From assembly GCF_003369915.1 (NCBI RefSeq), contig NC_046675.1:6262001-6326000 (forward strand): a DNA stretch of 64,000 nt, written 5' to 3'. Shown in pieces: positions 1 through 11,100 of the stretch. The notes under the pieces are model-generated. The model was not told the origin of the DNA and ran no database searches. It was given only the letters and a program-made list of their open reading frames with translations. Numbering within the stretch: position 1 is the first letter of the stretch; each line of letters begins with the position of its first letter. Position numbers and translations under genes: made by a program. This stretch comes from Drosophila miranda. Taxonomy: Eukaryota; Arthropoda; Insecta; Diptera; Drosophilidae.

Positions 1-540
1 AGCACAGCGGGCTGGTAAGTGAATGATTTAATGAGGATTCCCTGGTTCATATTCAATAATGATCGCATCTTGTAGGAGCATTGGAAATATCCTACTGGAC
101 TTCACGGGCGGCACGCTGAGTATGCTCCAAATGATTCTGAATGGCTTTAACTACGGTAAGGGTTGCAGATGATGATCATTTTCTCACTTTAAAGCATTGT
201 ATTTCCAGACGATTGGGCCTCCATATTTGGGGATCCTACCAAGTTTGGCCTAGGCCTCTTCTCGGTCCTCTTCGATGTGTTCTTCATGCTGCAGCACTAT
301 GTGTTCTATAGGTAAATGGAGTGGGAGTAATGGTTCACAAAACATACATACATATATTTGTTAATTCTGCGATGTACTATACCCATCCTAATCGATTGTA
401 CACTGATCATTATTGTGCTGTTTGTTCCCTTACTTTACAGGCACTCGAGAGAGTCCTCAAACTCTGACCTCACCACCGTAACAGAAGCCCCAAATCAAAC
501 ACCAATCGAGCCTAGACACGAGACTTCCGAGAAATATTAG
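1..540 (+). CDS. Ctns: Cystinosin, lysosomal cystine-proton symporter (C-terminal exons, partial)
   Basis: The 3' end of a gene that begins before the window. Exons are 1-14, 76-155, 209-311 and 441-540 (stop 538-540), each bounded by GT-AG sites, and they join in one frame. The translated segment includes [27 protein letters not shown] and [16 protein letters not shown], which match the last PQ-loop and transmembrane region of animal cystinosins as I remember them. The family exports cystine from lysosomes with protons. The tail after the last membrane segment is hydrophilic and ends in SEKY; the vertebrate GYDQL lysosomal sorting signal is absent, so sorting must rely on other signals. In D. 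melanogaster the orthologue (CG17119) lies beside p53, as here. Confidence 0.9.
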
Positions 541-1050
541 TAGAGCTTTAATCTGTCTGTGTGCTGTAGTAGTACTAGTAGTAGTTGTAGTAGATTTGTG
601 TGCCTATTTATATTATTTAATTTGTATATTTTCGAATTTGTAAATACATATGTATATGCTTTAGCTCCTCATATACTCATACAACAATTGTAAATACTTT
701 TTACTATTGGGATCCAAATATATTTGTATTCTAATAGCTCGTAATGATTGTATTTATAGAACAAATCGCTCGTACGGGAGAGTGACAAGACGTGTGTCGG
801 TATATGCACTAAGACCAGTGGGTTTTATAATGCGTAAACTGTGCCAATGTCCAAAAAGATTCCAGTATTAAACAAAAATTCAAATTTAACGTTTTTTTTT
901 GACTGCATAGCTCAATGGGGATCACTTCAAATGTAAATTGAATGTAATGTAAGAACATCGACTTTGAAAAAACATCGATATCTGCAATGTATATCCAAAC
1001 ATCGATGACATCGATAACATGCAGCTCTAGTTTGGTTTATAACTTACAAA
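541..1050. other. Cystinosin 3' UTR and p53 upstream promoter region
   Basis: AT-rich non-coding DNA of about 510 bp. The first part should be the cystinosin 3' UTR, although no canonical AATAAA is present. The last 100 bp hold the DRE-like cluster listed separately. No ORF here looks real. Confidence 0.6.
955..1020 (+). promoter_or_regulatory. Cluster of DRE-like ATCGAT elements upstream of p53
   Basis: ATCGAT occurs at 973-978, 1001-1006 and 1010-1015, with a half-match (catcga) near 957. Copies extended toward the TATCGATA consensus are typical of the DNA replication-related element bound by DREF in TATA-less housekeeping and proliferation promoters. The cluster ends about 35 bp before the ATG at 1051, so it probably serves the long p53 transcript, whose start must lie close to it. 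Confidence 0.6.
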
Positions 1051-4000
1051 ATGTCGCAGAAACGATCATCGGTCACCATGTCTCTGGAAAAGTAAGATAA
1101 ACGTATTTGTGCAATGCCCTCGTATATAGTTGAATGTTTTGCCAGAAATGCTTGCGGTGTTGCCCGCACAAGCAGCCAAACGCTTATAAAGTTTGTGCAA
1201 GACAACGATGGCTTATCCACAAACGGATCCCAATTGATAAGCTCCAGCACCGTTTCTCAAGCGACTTACGCCTGGACCCCTGTATTGGAAGTGGCAGCCG
1301 TTGCACAGCAGTATGAGGAATCTGTGATCACTGGCGGGGGACAAAATATGAACAACAACGTAGTATTTTATAACCAAAGCGGACATATGGTTAACACAAT
1401 GGCTGATGTTTATGCATCAAGCAACATAAACTACGGCGGCTTGGCGCACGTGCCACAGACCATTCAAACTTATAGTGTCGCAGCAGCCAACGATATACAG
1501 GACGAATATTTTCACAATGGCGGATATAATATCAATAATAGTGGTGTACACTATAACCAAAATGGACAACACGCTAGCCGCAATAGCGATGTTTTCGGAT
1601 CAGGAATCATAAGCTCGGGCGGTGTGCCGCACGTGCCCGTCCTTCCGGTCGCATATTTTCGCAATGGCGGACAACAAGTTAACAATGGCGGAAACTTGGC
1701 CGCAAATTGTGTCAACCAAAATAATAATGTGATGCAGCAGAACGCCTGCTGTTCGACTATTCCTGCTACTGTGGAAGGAGCAGGAGCACCCAATGCCGTA
1801 TCGGTGACTGGCAAGTCCTTAATATACGTTGGACAAAATCGTGCCCCAATGGCTGTTTATAAGCGGTGAGCATTTTTCACACACACACAAACACATATTT
1901 AGTTTAGTTTAAAAAAACGCTCACATTTCGATGAACCGATAACGGTACTTATCGACTGTGAGCGCGTTCCGCAGGCATAATTTTCATACCCTAGAGAAAA
2001 TGATATAAAAAAGAAATGTTTGTCATCCCAGGCTCTAATTAATGCAGAAACTAGTCAGTCTCTGTTTTAAAGCCATCGCAACGATATTTTGAAAAATGTT
2101 GCTCCAAAATTGAGCAATAGGAACAATTTTTCTCTTACGTTTTATTTTTTTACCTATTTTGCTAAAAACTTTTTTTATGCAAAATCCAATAAAAGCAAGT
2201 ATTTCAAACAAGCCAGTCAAGTAGAAAATAGGTTCATTAATATGATAAAATCGTGTGGGCAGGTCTGAGAGTTCTATATATCTAGTAATATTCGACGGAA
2301 TATCATAATCGAGGAATATGTATAAAAGAACTTGAATTCGTCAGTATATTTACGGTATATTTTGAAAAGGAGATGGTATATTTTGGTATATTTTTGAGGG
2401 TCACACTGTCCGCGACCACACTGTTTATGTTTAGTTTATTGCGATTTTAAAAATAATCAACAATTTGCAAGCTGACTTCTGGTAAAAGGAGTGCCAGGAA
2501 GGCACATATCACAGCCAATGTCTTGGCACAAAGTAAGGTATTCAATGATAATGCTAATTCAATTCCTTTCTTCAAATTGAGGCGGCCAATATTAATTTAT
2601 TAACCATTTCCACAGCGAGGATGCGGTGAACGGCTTACATGCTGCCAACGCTGATAGCGTGGGTTCAACTGCTTCGACTGTGGAGGATGGGGCCATTAAT
2701 GAAGAGTCCGACGAGCCCACCGACTTGTGAGTATATCGGCCACAGGTGGTTTGTGCGGTCCCCTAATATTTTATGTATGTATGTATGTAACCTACTGCTT
2801 TCATAGAACCACCGAACCGATGGCCTTCCTTCAGGGACTAAACGTAAGTGGATATGCAAAACATTTCAGATTTATGGTGCACTAACGAACATTCTTTTAT
2901 TTGTGATTTGTGCAGTCGGGAAATCTGATGCAGTTTAGCCAGGTGAGTGCTGCTAGTACATTTTGAAGCGATGCGACAAATCGGCCTGGATGAGTATCAG
3001 CAAAAAGCTAGAGACGGCGGAAAACACATTAATGATCAGCTGCATGTCCAGCTCGTACAGACCCATTGGCTTTATCTTGAACTTGGTGAGGGTCACTAGG
3101 AGGGTGAAACTATGGACAGCCTGGCGATACCGGCAGTCGGCATGCTGCAGGTTCATCTCCTGCAGTATTATAGCGGTTCTCCTGGTGGCCACGAGTAGGT
3201 TGTTGCACAAGTGTGCCAGCATTGTGATCTCGGTGAGCGATATGAACAGAAAGACTAGATTTATGAGCGCTCCCAGGCCGTCGTACGGCTTGCTGCCAAG
3301 AAATGTGTCCGCTAGGGCATAGTACAGACTGTAAAATCCCACTGTGATGCCCAGCAGATTGCAGATCAACGACAGGATAATCGAAAGAGACATGAGGGAC
3401 AAGTACTTGTCGCTATTCACATAAATCACTATATAACGGTCCGCCAGTCGGTCCAGCTCATCCGCCAATGAGCAGAACCTCTGCATGCGATAGAACGAAG
3501 TGTTCAGCTTCAGCTGATCCTCCCTCTGCATGATATTCACCTGCTGGCGATGCGACTCCAGTCTCACATTGATCGCTTTCAGGATCTCCTTCACCACAAT
3601 CATGGCTCCAAAGTAGCAGTTGTTGAGCAGGTTTGAAATGATCAGCGGGAACAGACGGTACACGGTCCAAATCAAACTCAAATCCGGCTCCAGGCGCCGC
3701 TGCTGCAGTATGAAGGTTGTCTCCAGTATCAGAGGAAAACCGACTGACTTAACCAGAGCCATGGCAATCGATCGAAGGAGGGATGCGTTGTCCAAATGGA
3801 ACATCTTGAGGGTCTGAAATAATGGCACTTGGCTCATTGTCTTCGCCACAGTGTCGTTCATGATCATTTGTGTGACATAGTTGATAATTGCCACTGTAAT
3901 GTTCATGTAACCATAAAGGCTCACAGCATCCCGCAGGTTGATCTGTCCTTGAATGTAGTCCTGGTATATCTGATGCCCATAGATGCCAGCAAAGGCGATG

Positions 4001-5859
4001 GTCCACAGTATGGCATACGCCAGATATACTTTTGAGAGCTTGAAACTTTGCCGGCTACGGCTATCGTATCGATTGGCCAGGAGTCCAAAGACGGTCATGA
4101 GCAGAATCAGTGTAATTGTTAGTCCTTTCACCATACGCCTATGCGTAACATCAATCGAAGATGTCATTCTGTTCAAACCTCTAAAGACAGACTAGTCTGG
4201 TGTCTGCTATACAACGAACAACAGCCTAATGGCTGCTTAATTGTTTTTTCCACTATCGCACTGATGCCATCTTCAGGACTCCTCTGTCCGACACTATCTG
4301 GAAGCATCGCGAAGCACTTGCTTAATGTTCGGTGGTTGGAAATCAACTGAACTGGCTCCGTTCAGGAGCGAAATGGCGACATTCCCCGTGTGACTCAGTT
4401 GCAGACACGATTGTGCTTGCAGCAATTTCATAAGACCGGCATGACGTCACAGTCAGAAACGATTCAGAAAAGAAAATACTGCATATGTATGGTCAGTGCC
4501 GTGCGAAAAAAGTTGCATACACTTGTGAAAGACTAGAAAAAAATCAGTTCACGAGCTGTCCTTCGTCGAGTCGATACCTGATGTGCAAGCAGCAACATGA
4601 AGCTCTATCAGCTTTACAAACGCCAAGTGTGATCCGCCCAACTGTTTTTTGGTTTGTTCCCCTACTAAATGCCTGTTCTTTCTAGCAATCCGTGCTGCGC
4701 GATATGATGCTGCAGGATCTACAATGCCAAAGCAATAGTTTGCCCAAACTGGAATGCCACAATATTGGTGGCTACAATTTCAGCATTGATTTGAAGGAGC
4801 CTCCCAAGTCGCACTGGGTGTACTCGGATCTATTGAACAAGCTCTACATACGCATGGAGAAGACATTCAATGTAGACGTGCAGTTCAAGGCAATAATGCC
4901 CATACAGCCGCTAAATCTGCGAGTCTTTCTTTGCTTTAATAAAGACGTCAGCGGTGCTGTGCTGCGCTGTCAGAATCACTTGAGCACAGAGCCAGGTGAG
5001 AGCTCAGCTCTCTCAGGAGCATCCAGTCTTCTAATAATCTACTTTTCATTGCAGTTACCCATCACAATTTCAAGATGCGCGAGAGTTTGCTGCGTTGCGA
5101 GAATCCACGCACCACGTACTGTGGATCGGCTCAGGGTAAGGGCATTTCTGAAAGGTATTCGGTGCTGGTGCCGTTGAATTTGAGCCGTTCTGGGAGTGGC
5201 AACGGCGGCTTCATACGCCAGACGCTCGCCTTTAAGTTTGTCTGCCAGAACTCGTGCCTGGGCAGGAAGGAAACAAGCTTGATCTTTTGTCTGGAGAACT
5301 CGAGGTGTGTAAGCTGTCAATTGCAATAGTCCCAACGTTTATACTCCTTTTTTTTTGCAGCGGCGATATTTTGGCACAGAATTTTATAGGAGTCAAAATC
5401 TGCACGTGCCCTAAAAGGGATTGCACTCAAGATGTACGCCATTTTCGAGGGGCAAATGAGAAGAAACGCAAATCGTTGGCCACATTAGATAATGAGGATG
5501 ATAACGACGTGATGCCTGCGAAAATACGTCGCCGTACCGTGTCGTACAAGCAAGAAACCGAGAGCAATGACGGCCACGATGCGGACTACCTGCCCAACGA
5601 TTGGGAGGTATCGCGCACCTTAGACGGTCAATATCGCCTTGCCATAACGTGCCCCAAAAAGGAATGGCTGCTGCAAAACATCGAGGGCATGATCAAGGAG
5701 TCGGCTGCTGAAGTGCTGCGCAGTCCGACCAAACCCAATCTGCGTCATTATGCCAACAATTTGTTGAACCTGAAAAGTAAGATTCGCTCGGACATCCTCC
5801 CATGGTATTTTGTTTCATATTTTTATCTAATTACAGAACGTGCCTTTGATGTGCTATGA
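1051..5859 (+). CDS. p53: p53 tumour-suppressor transcription factor, long isoform
   Basis: Exons are 1051-1091, 1146-1865, 2616-2726, 2807-2843, 2916-2942, 4686-4995, 5055-5304, 5361-5776 and 5837-5859. All junctions are GT-AG and the phases agree, giving 644 residues. p53 binds DNA as a tetramer and drives apoptosis and repair genes after damage. The segment TTEPMAFLQGLNSGNLMQFSQ-like is split over three small exons, as in D. melanogaster. The DNA-binding core keeps the zinc ligands (CQNH and CQNSC), GKGISER, and KICTCPKRD near the position of human R273. The C-terminal oligomerisation part includes DYRLAITCP-like and EWLLQNIEGMIKE-like segments. The N-terminal 255 residues are Asn/Gly-rich with imperfect tandem repeats and are unlike the core. 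The gene hosts Gr94a in intron 2943-4685. The long N-terminus is assigned by phase and position, not by recognised homology. Confidence 0.88.
2354..2408 (+). promoter_or_regulatory. Internal p53 promoter (core promoter motifs 6 and 1)
   Basis: Three copies of GGTATATTTT start at 2354, 2375 and 2385; they fit the Drosophila core-promoter motif 6 consensus. GGGTCACACTG at 2398-2408 fits motif 1, and a second related GACCACACTG follows. Motifs 6 and 1 occur together just upstream of starts in TATA-less fly promoters. The start would fall about 100 bp before ATG 2518, which explains the short p53 isoform known in D. melanogaster as p53A. Confidence 0.7.
2518..2537 (+). CDS. p53: p53 short-isoform first coding exon
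   Basis: The sequence encodes MSWHK preceded in frame by HISQP, matching the D. melanogaster p53A start (MYISQPMSWHK as I recall), but the upstream Met is missing, so ATG 2518 is the first in frame. The strong-looking donor GTAAGG at 2533 would join out of frame to 2616 and soon reach a stop. The donor GTATTC at 2538 gives MSWHKVSEDAVNG in frame and a protein of 397 residues (about 385 in D. melanogaster). The donor choice is inferred from frame. Confidence 0.6.
2953..4167 (-). CDS. Gr94a: Gustatory receptor Gr94a, nested antisense in a p53 intron
   Basis: A single-exon gene of 404 residues starting at the ATG at 4167-4165; upstream in-frame codons lack ATG. It has about seven hydrophobic segments and the family C-terminal signature around MGLYELDMQLIINVFS, a variant of TYhhhhhQF. 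Insect Grs are heteromeric ligand-gated cation channels in taste neurons. It lies wholly inside p53 intron 2943-4685 on the opposite strand, and its stop codon is 10 bp from the p53 splice donor. In D. melanogaster Gr94a also lies within p53, so the symbol rests on both family and position. The ligand cannot be told from sequence. Confidence 0.88.
   Translation of the reverse strand: MTSSIDVTHRRMVKGLTITLILLMTVFGLLANRYDSRSRQSFKLSKVYLAYAILWTIAFAGIYGHQIYQDYIQGQINLRDAVSLYGYMNITVAIINYVTQMIMNDTVAKTMSQVPLFQTLKMFHLDNASLLRSIAMALVKSVGFPLILETTFILQQRRLEPDLSLIWTVYRLFPLIISNLLNNCYFGAMIVVKEILKAINVRLESHRQQVNIMQREDQLKLNTSFYRMQRFCSLADELDRLADRYIVIYVNSDKYLSLMSLSIILSLICNLLGITVGFYSLYYALADTFLGSKPYDGLGALINLVFLFISLTEITMLAHLCNNLLVATRRTAIILQEMNLQHADCRYRQAVHSFTLLVTLTKFKIKPMGLYELDMQLIINVFSAVSSFLLILIQADLSHRFKMY
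4168..4685. other. Remaining p53 intron and Gr94a upstream region
   Basis: About 520 bp between the Gr94a start and the p53 acceptor at 4685. It must contain the Gr94a promoter. I see no clear TATA box or other defined site. Confidence 0.5.
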
Positions 5860-8171
5860 CTTGGAGCCTAGCTAATGAAAGTCTGACAATGGTCCAAGCG
5901 GATAACCTACTGAGTATTTAATTATTATTAAAACCCACATGTTAGGAAGATGTGGATCTGCTTAAAGTTCAGGGAAAGAGTACAAGTGTTACAGAAGAAA
6001 ATATAGTTTATAGTTTTATACAGGCAAAATGTACAAACTGTTGGGCAACCCAAAAACCAATTAATGTGAATTAAAAATGATGTGAGTTTATTTAATGTCA
6101 GAAATTTCTTATAAAACCTAGTCTTACATGAGATCTTAGTACTAGCTGCCAGGGCCATCGATTGTAGAGTTAGTTATGAAGATCAGACATGTTTTGTTGT
6201 ATTTAGATAGTGGCAGGACTTATGTTAGGAAAGTGGACACAGTTTCGTGGGTTTCTTAAGTTATAAGCGAGTGTTAATCGTTCTGGAAATCCGAATTTAC
6301 ATCACATCAGTGCGCTTCGTACTGTACAGTACATCATCGTCGCGCATGCTATGGCCAGGGCTCTGGGACATGTGTGGCTTGTGTGTGCGGTCATTGCTCT
6401 GCAGAGTTCTATCCCAGCCCAGGCCTCAGCTAGGCTGCAAATTGTTCTGCTGCATTTATGCACATTTTATTTATACGCATATACTCGTATCTGTGCATCT
6501 TTGGTTTTAGTTCTATGCTTATATAAAAAAGACACGTTAAATAGCGCATGCGTTGCATTTTGCCCACGCCACGCCAAAGTTGCACATGTGCGCGAGGATG
6601 CAAAAAAACAACAGATGTTGACACTATGCCGCAGCTGCAGGCGACTTTAGCTTTTGCCACATGCGGCAACGGGAACGGGAACGGCAACTGAATGTTTACG
6701 CCACAGCCAGGCCACCAAATGCTGGTGCTGCTGCTGCCGCCACTGTTCATTGACCTAGGGCAGGGCACATGATACTATGTTCGAATGGTAACGGGCTCCT
6801 TATCCATGACCATAAGGCGGGCATAGCGGATGTATCGGCTTCCATTTGGGGGCCTTTCCTTTTTCACTTACAATAAACCTCGGCGGGCACCTTACCAGTT
6901 TGGCTTCATGAAAATGGGTCGAATCGTAAAACCGCTCAAAGTCTCTCTCGCTTCTCGTTGGGCGACAGAGAGAGAGACACTCTCCTCTTGAAGCTGTTTT
7001 TCTTTGGCGATGCACTCACCTTAGTTAACCAATTAAATATTTGAGTTTGGTTTCGATTGGCTGGCTGGCGGCAAAATGTTGACAGTTGGAAAGTTTGGAT
7101 ACAGTGGGTTAGAACAGGGTGATTTTAGGTCAATTTTCAAAGTCTTGATGGGGTGTTTACAGAAAAAAGCTTGTTGTCTGAAGGAAAATAGATTGAAGGA
7201 GTACTTTATAGATCTGGGGGCACATTAGGAAATTATTTGTAAGCCTTTTGCATATGGAAGATCTAGGTAATATTGAAGAAGAATTCATTCACCCAGAGAT
7301 AAGAGCCCTGACCTATTGTGTTTCCTTTTAATATACCAGTTTTCTCTTAATGTTTTAAGTTTTTTCTCTGTAGATAAGCAAGATAAGCAACAGATATGTA
7401 CATATCTACTTTTAACTAAATGGAATTAAGATTTCTATGAAACTTTGGTGACTCAGTGGATGATTCAAAACAAATCTAAGACACCACGTCTTATCAAAAT
7501 CCTATTTTGACTTCCTGGCTTACAGTGGGTATGTGTATATTTTTTATTCTTCATATAATCTTGTTTATCGTCACCTGTTGCTTATCCGCAATCCCAGATA
7601 AAGGGCCAGATAAACCAAAAGAGAGGTCTTCTATCATAGGCTGTCATCCCCACTGTGGGAATGTGGAATGACGACGAAAACAAAACAGAAAGTCAGGTGA
7701 AACCCAGACTGCAACTCCACTCCACTCCACGCTAAATGCTCGATTACACTCAAACGAAATGCTCTCGGTAGCTGCCCACTCGAATGTGCAGTCGTAGTAG
7801 ATCGAAAACCAGATATCAAGCAAACGACGCTGCTCTCGAGCCAAAAGCGATCTTCACTCGTGGGAGAAAGAGTCGAAAGCTTGACAACGGGCCAGCGTCG
7901 AGCGTCGAACGGCGGTACATGGCGTACATTTGGCGCTCGCATTCGGTTGTTGGCTTTGGCGTTGGCGTTGTCGCTTTCGTTGTCGTGTTGGTGCTCAGTG
8001 TGTTCTCCCTGTTGGAGCTGTGTGGAGTGACAAGAAAATAAAAATATAGCCAAGCAAAATAGAGATCCCCCACAAGCTGTGCCATATTTGTTTTGACCGC
8101 GAAAATATCCGAGTGCGGGCTGTCTCCAGCTGGTTTCTTGTCTGTAAAAAGGTGTAATTGAATAATTAATA
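5860..8171. other. Intergenic: p53 3' UTR and SDR-A 5' region
   Basis: Non-coding. ATTAAA at 5927 probably ends p53. The DNA from about 7640 to 8171 is GC-richer and should include the SDR-A leader; a TCAGTG initiator-like site lies at 7995. Open frames here are antisense or random and show no conserved domain. Confidence 0.5.
5927..5932 (+). terminator. Probable p53 poly(A) signal (ATTAAA)
   Basis: The common ATTAAA variant lies 67 bp after the p53 stop codon. No AATAAA is closer. Confidence 0.4.
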
Positions 8172-11100
8172 ATGGTGGAAACGGCTACCACTACGACTGT
8201 GACGCGGACAACCATCACGGCACCGGCTGGACCCGCCGCTACGGTGCCCTCATCTTCGGCCACGCCCACGGCTCCTACGGCTACCCAGGCAGCCTCACAG
8301 GCGCGCCGCAACGATGAGACCACCCGGGCCCTCTTCAATCTGAAAGTCATCATCTTCCTGCTGCTGCTGCCTCTGATCCTGCTCGCCGTGGGACTGAAGC
8401 ATCTCCTGGACTATCTGTTCGCTCTGGGCCTCAAGGAGAAGGATGTGAGCGGCAAGGTGGCGCTGGTAAGATCTATTTTGAGTGCGGCTGCAGCTAAGTT
8501 ATGGACACAATAAACGGCTGGCAAATGGCCCATTAATAATACTCTTCGCTGGTCGGATATCACTCTGTCAGATATCAATCGTATGTCGTATGCATAGATA
8601 TGACCCCCCGCCAGCCAGCCAGCCAGCCATAGATGAAACGTCACGCACTTTCCTTTTTCAGTGGCTGTTTGCACCCACCTTGCAGCACTTTCCCCCCTTT
8701 TCGATGGGCCTCCGAGTTATTTGAGATGGGTGCGGCACGATCGGTTGGCTGGAGCTCTCGGCTCTTGGCTCCATGTTATTTGAGTCAATGTTTACGCGTC
8801 TTTGGTGCCAGCCGTGTCGGTTGGCCAATTGTTTATGTTTGTAGATTGTTTATTTCTTATAAAAGGTTCTGTATGGTCAGCGCTTCTGACATCACATTTC
8901 CTGTGTAAGCCCATGTAATTCTAAGAATATCTCTAATTGAATTTCGAAACACTTTGTGGCATCATATCTCGGTCTATTAATCACACATTACAGATGGGCT
9001 GGCGGCTGGTTTCGAATCATAATGAAAAGTCAATTGCGGGGTCGCCCTCGCGCAAGGTCAAGTGTGCGGGTAACCGAACACTGGGTACATATGTTGGAGA
9101 ACCTGATCGAATTTATAAGTAAATTTAGTGGACATTAGCATTCCATTCTTGTCTGCCAGCTTTTGTGGCGTGTGTGGGCGTGTGCTGGCTGGCCATAAAC
9201 GTAGAGTATTTATGAATCATTGCAGCTTGGCTTTTGCTTTAGACTCAGACTTTCGATCGTTCTCTCAGATACAGATATGGTCACAGCGGCGTGCCCACGG
9301 GGGGCTGGCGGTACAAGCATCTTAACAGTGAGAAACAGCCCAATTAGAAGATTGTCATTCAAAGATAAGTTTTGATGGACCTCATTGTTTTTTTGAGAGG
9401 GCTTTTAGAGCTTAGAGACCCCCTCTGTGCACGCCTCTGTGAAACCGCAAACTGGTTTGTGTCGCTATTTATACCAAGACCAAAAAGAAAGAGTGGAAAA
9501 AATGCAAACCTCAGGAACTTCACTTTTGTTTTCAGTTCAACAAACAATTGATGACGTTTACCCGATCGCATGTAAACAACCACCGAGCCCCAGCGAGAGA
9601 TACTCGCTCGACCGAGCGGCGTATCTCTCAGATGCGTGCTGAGATAAAACCCATACAGATAGATACAGTGTAGCTACGAGTGCTACTTCTATTGTTGCTG
9701 TAGTTAATTTGCATATGATATTGAAATTCTTTAGGAATAGTATAACCACAATACAATTGCGCATCGGAGCTGCGTTGCCAGGTGCTGCCTATTTTTGTTT
9801 TTCGATGATTTTTACATACCCTGTAGTCGTAGGGGAGAAGTATACTGTCGGCATGTTTCGGAATATTTCTTTATACATATACGGAACACCTGTATCTTCA
9901 AGATTTAAAGTGCTTTGGGGATCTTATCTCCCAATCCAACAAAAATCTGATAATCGTTACAGCCAGCTCCACGGGTATTAGTTATCAACGAGTATCTAGA
10001 TACACCTTACTGTGGGAAATAATATTCGGTTTTAAATGTAAAAAAATCAAAATGAGTTAACTTTGTTTTAAATATAAATAAAATCTAAGTCGCTTCTTTT
10101 TTCTCTCCGTGTACCGCCCAACTTTTTGTTCTATTCGTTGTAATATACTCCCAAGCTCCTATCGGGTAACTCTTAGTCCGTATTCTCCAATATATTGTTT
10201 TAGTTTGTCTGTGTGCTTTTTTTCCTATATGTTCTCGAACGTGCCAAAACTTTGAGTTGTGGCACGGCGCATTGCATTGGGCGTTGGGTCGCACCCCCAA
10301 CCGAGCCACTGAGGTCACAGTTCGCTTTAATTACGGTCAAAAGTCACTCAATTGTGTGCCCGAGAAGAGGTTCGGCTCCGGCTTCGGCTTGGGCGCATGG
10401 AGCGTATGAGTAATGCTGTTCATAGTACTCGTAAGTGGCTCCCATAATTGGCATTAAACGGGGGCTTTTTGTTCAATGCGAAGCCACATTAGCTCAAGTT
10501 GATTGTTTGCAAATTAAGCTAATTAATCTGTACGGTATACGAGCACTCGTATAATTAGAGTAAAATGCGTTTTAATCTGCCAGGTGACTGGTGGGGGCAG
10601 CGGCCTGGGTCGCGAGATCTGCATGGAGCTGGCCCGCCGCGGCTGCAAGGTGGCCGTCGTCGATGTCAACTCCAAGGGCTGCTACGAGACAGTCGAGCTG
10701 CTCAGCAAGATTCCCCGATGCGTGGCCAAGGCCTACAAGGTGGGTTATCATTGACTTAAAGCTGGCTTTCCCGATAGAATACTGATAGCACATTGCCCTT
10801 ACAGAATGATGTCTCCTCGCCGCGTGAACTGCAGCTGATGGCCGCCAAAGTGGAAAAGGAGCTGGGCCCCGTGGATATTCTGGTCAATAATGCCTCCCTG
10901 ATGCCCATGACCTCGACACCCTCGCTGAAGAGCGACGAAATAGATACCATTCTGCAGCTGAACTTGGGCTCCTATATTATGGTGTGTATACTGTAGTTTA
11001 TGGTCCTTTGTGGCTTATCTTCAACTGATGGAATGTATGCCTTGCAGACCACAAAGGAGTTTCTGCCCAAGATGATAACACGCAAGTCCGGCCACCTGGT

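Larger units (their letters stand above)
1866..2615. other. p53 intron containing an internal promoter and alternative first exon
   Basis: A 750 bp intron of the long transcript, AT-rich and without a credible ORF. Its last third carries the motif 6/motif 1 promoter (2354-2408) and the short-isoform first exon (2518-2537). Confidence 0.7.

Noticed and set aside
1114-1869. An independent 251-residue gene starting at ATG 1114
   Set aside because: The frame ends two bases after a good donor (GTGAGC at 1866) whose phase fits the p53 exon at 2616, and the upstream ATG 1051 exon also fits its 5' side. A p53 exon explains it better; the 1114 ATG would lie within the first intron.
4168-4176. Start of Gr94a at 4176
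   Set aside because: That codon is TTG on the minus strand; the first ATG is at 4167.
7634-8353. 239-codon minus-strand frame
   Set aside because: It is antisense to SDR-A exon 1, of odd composition, with no domain and no splice support.
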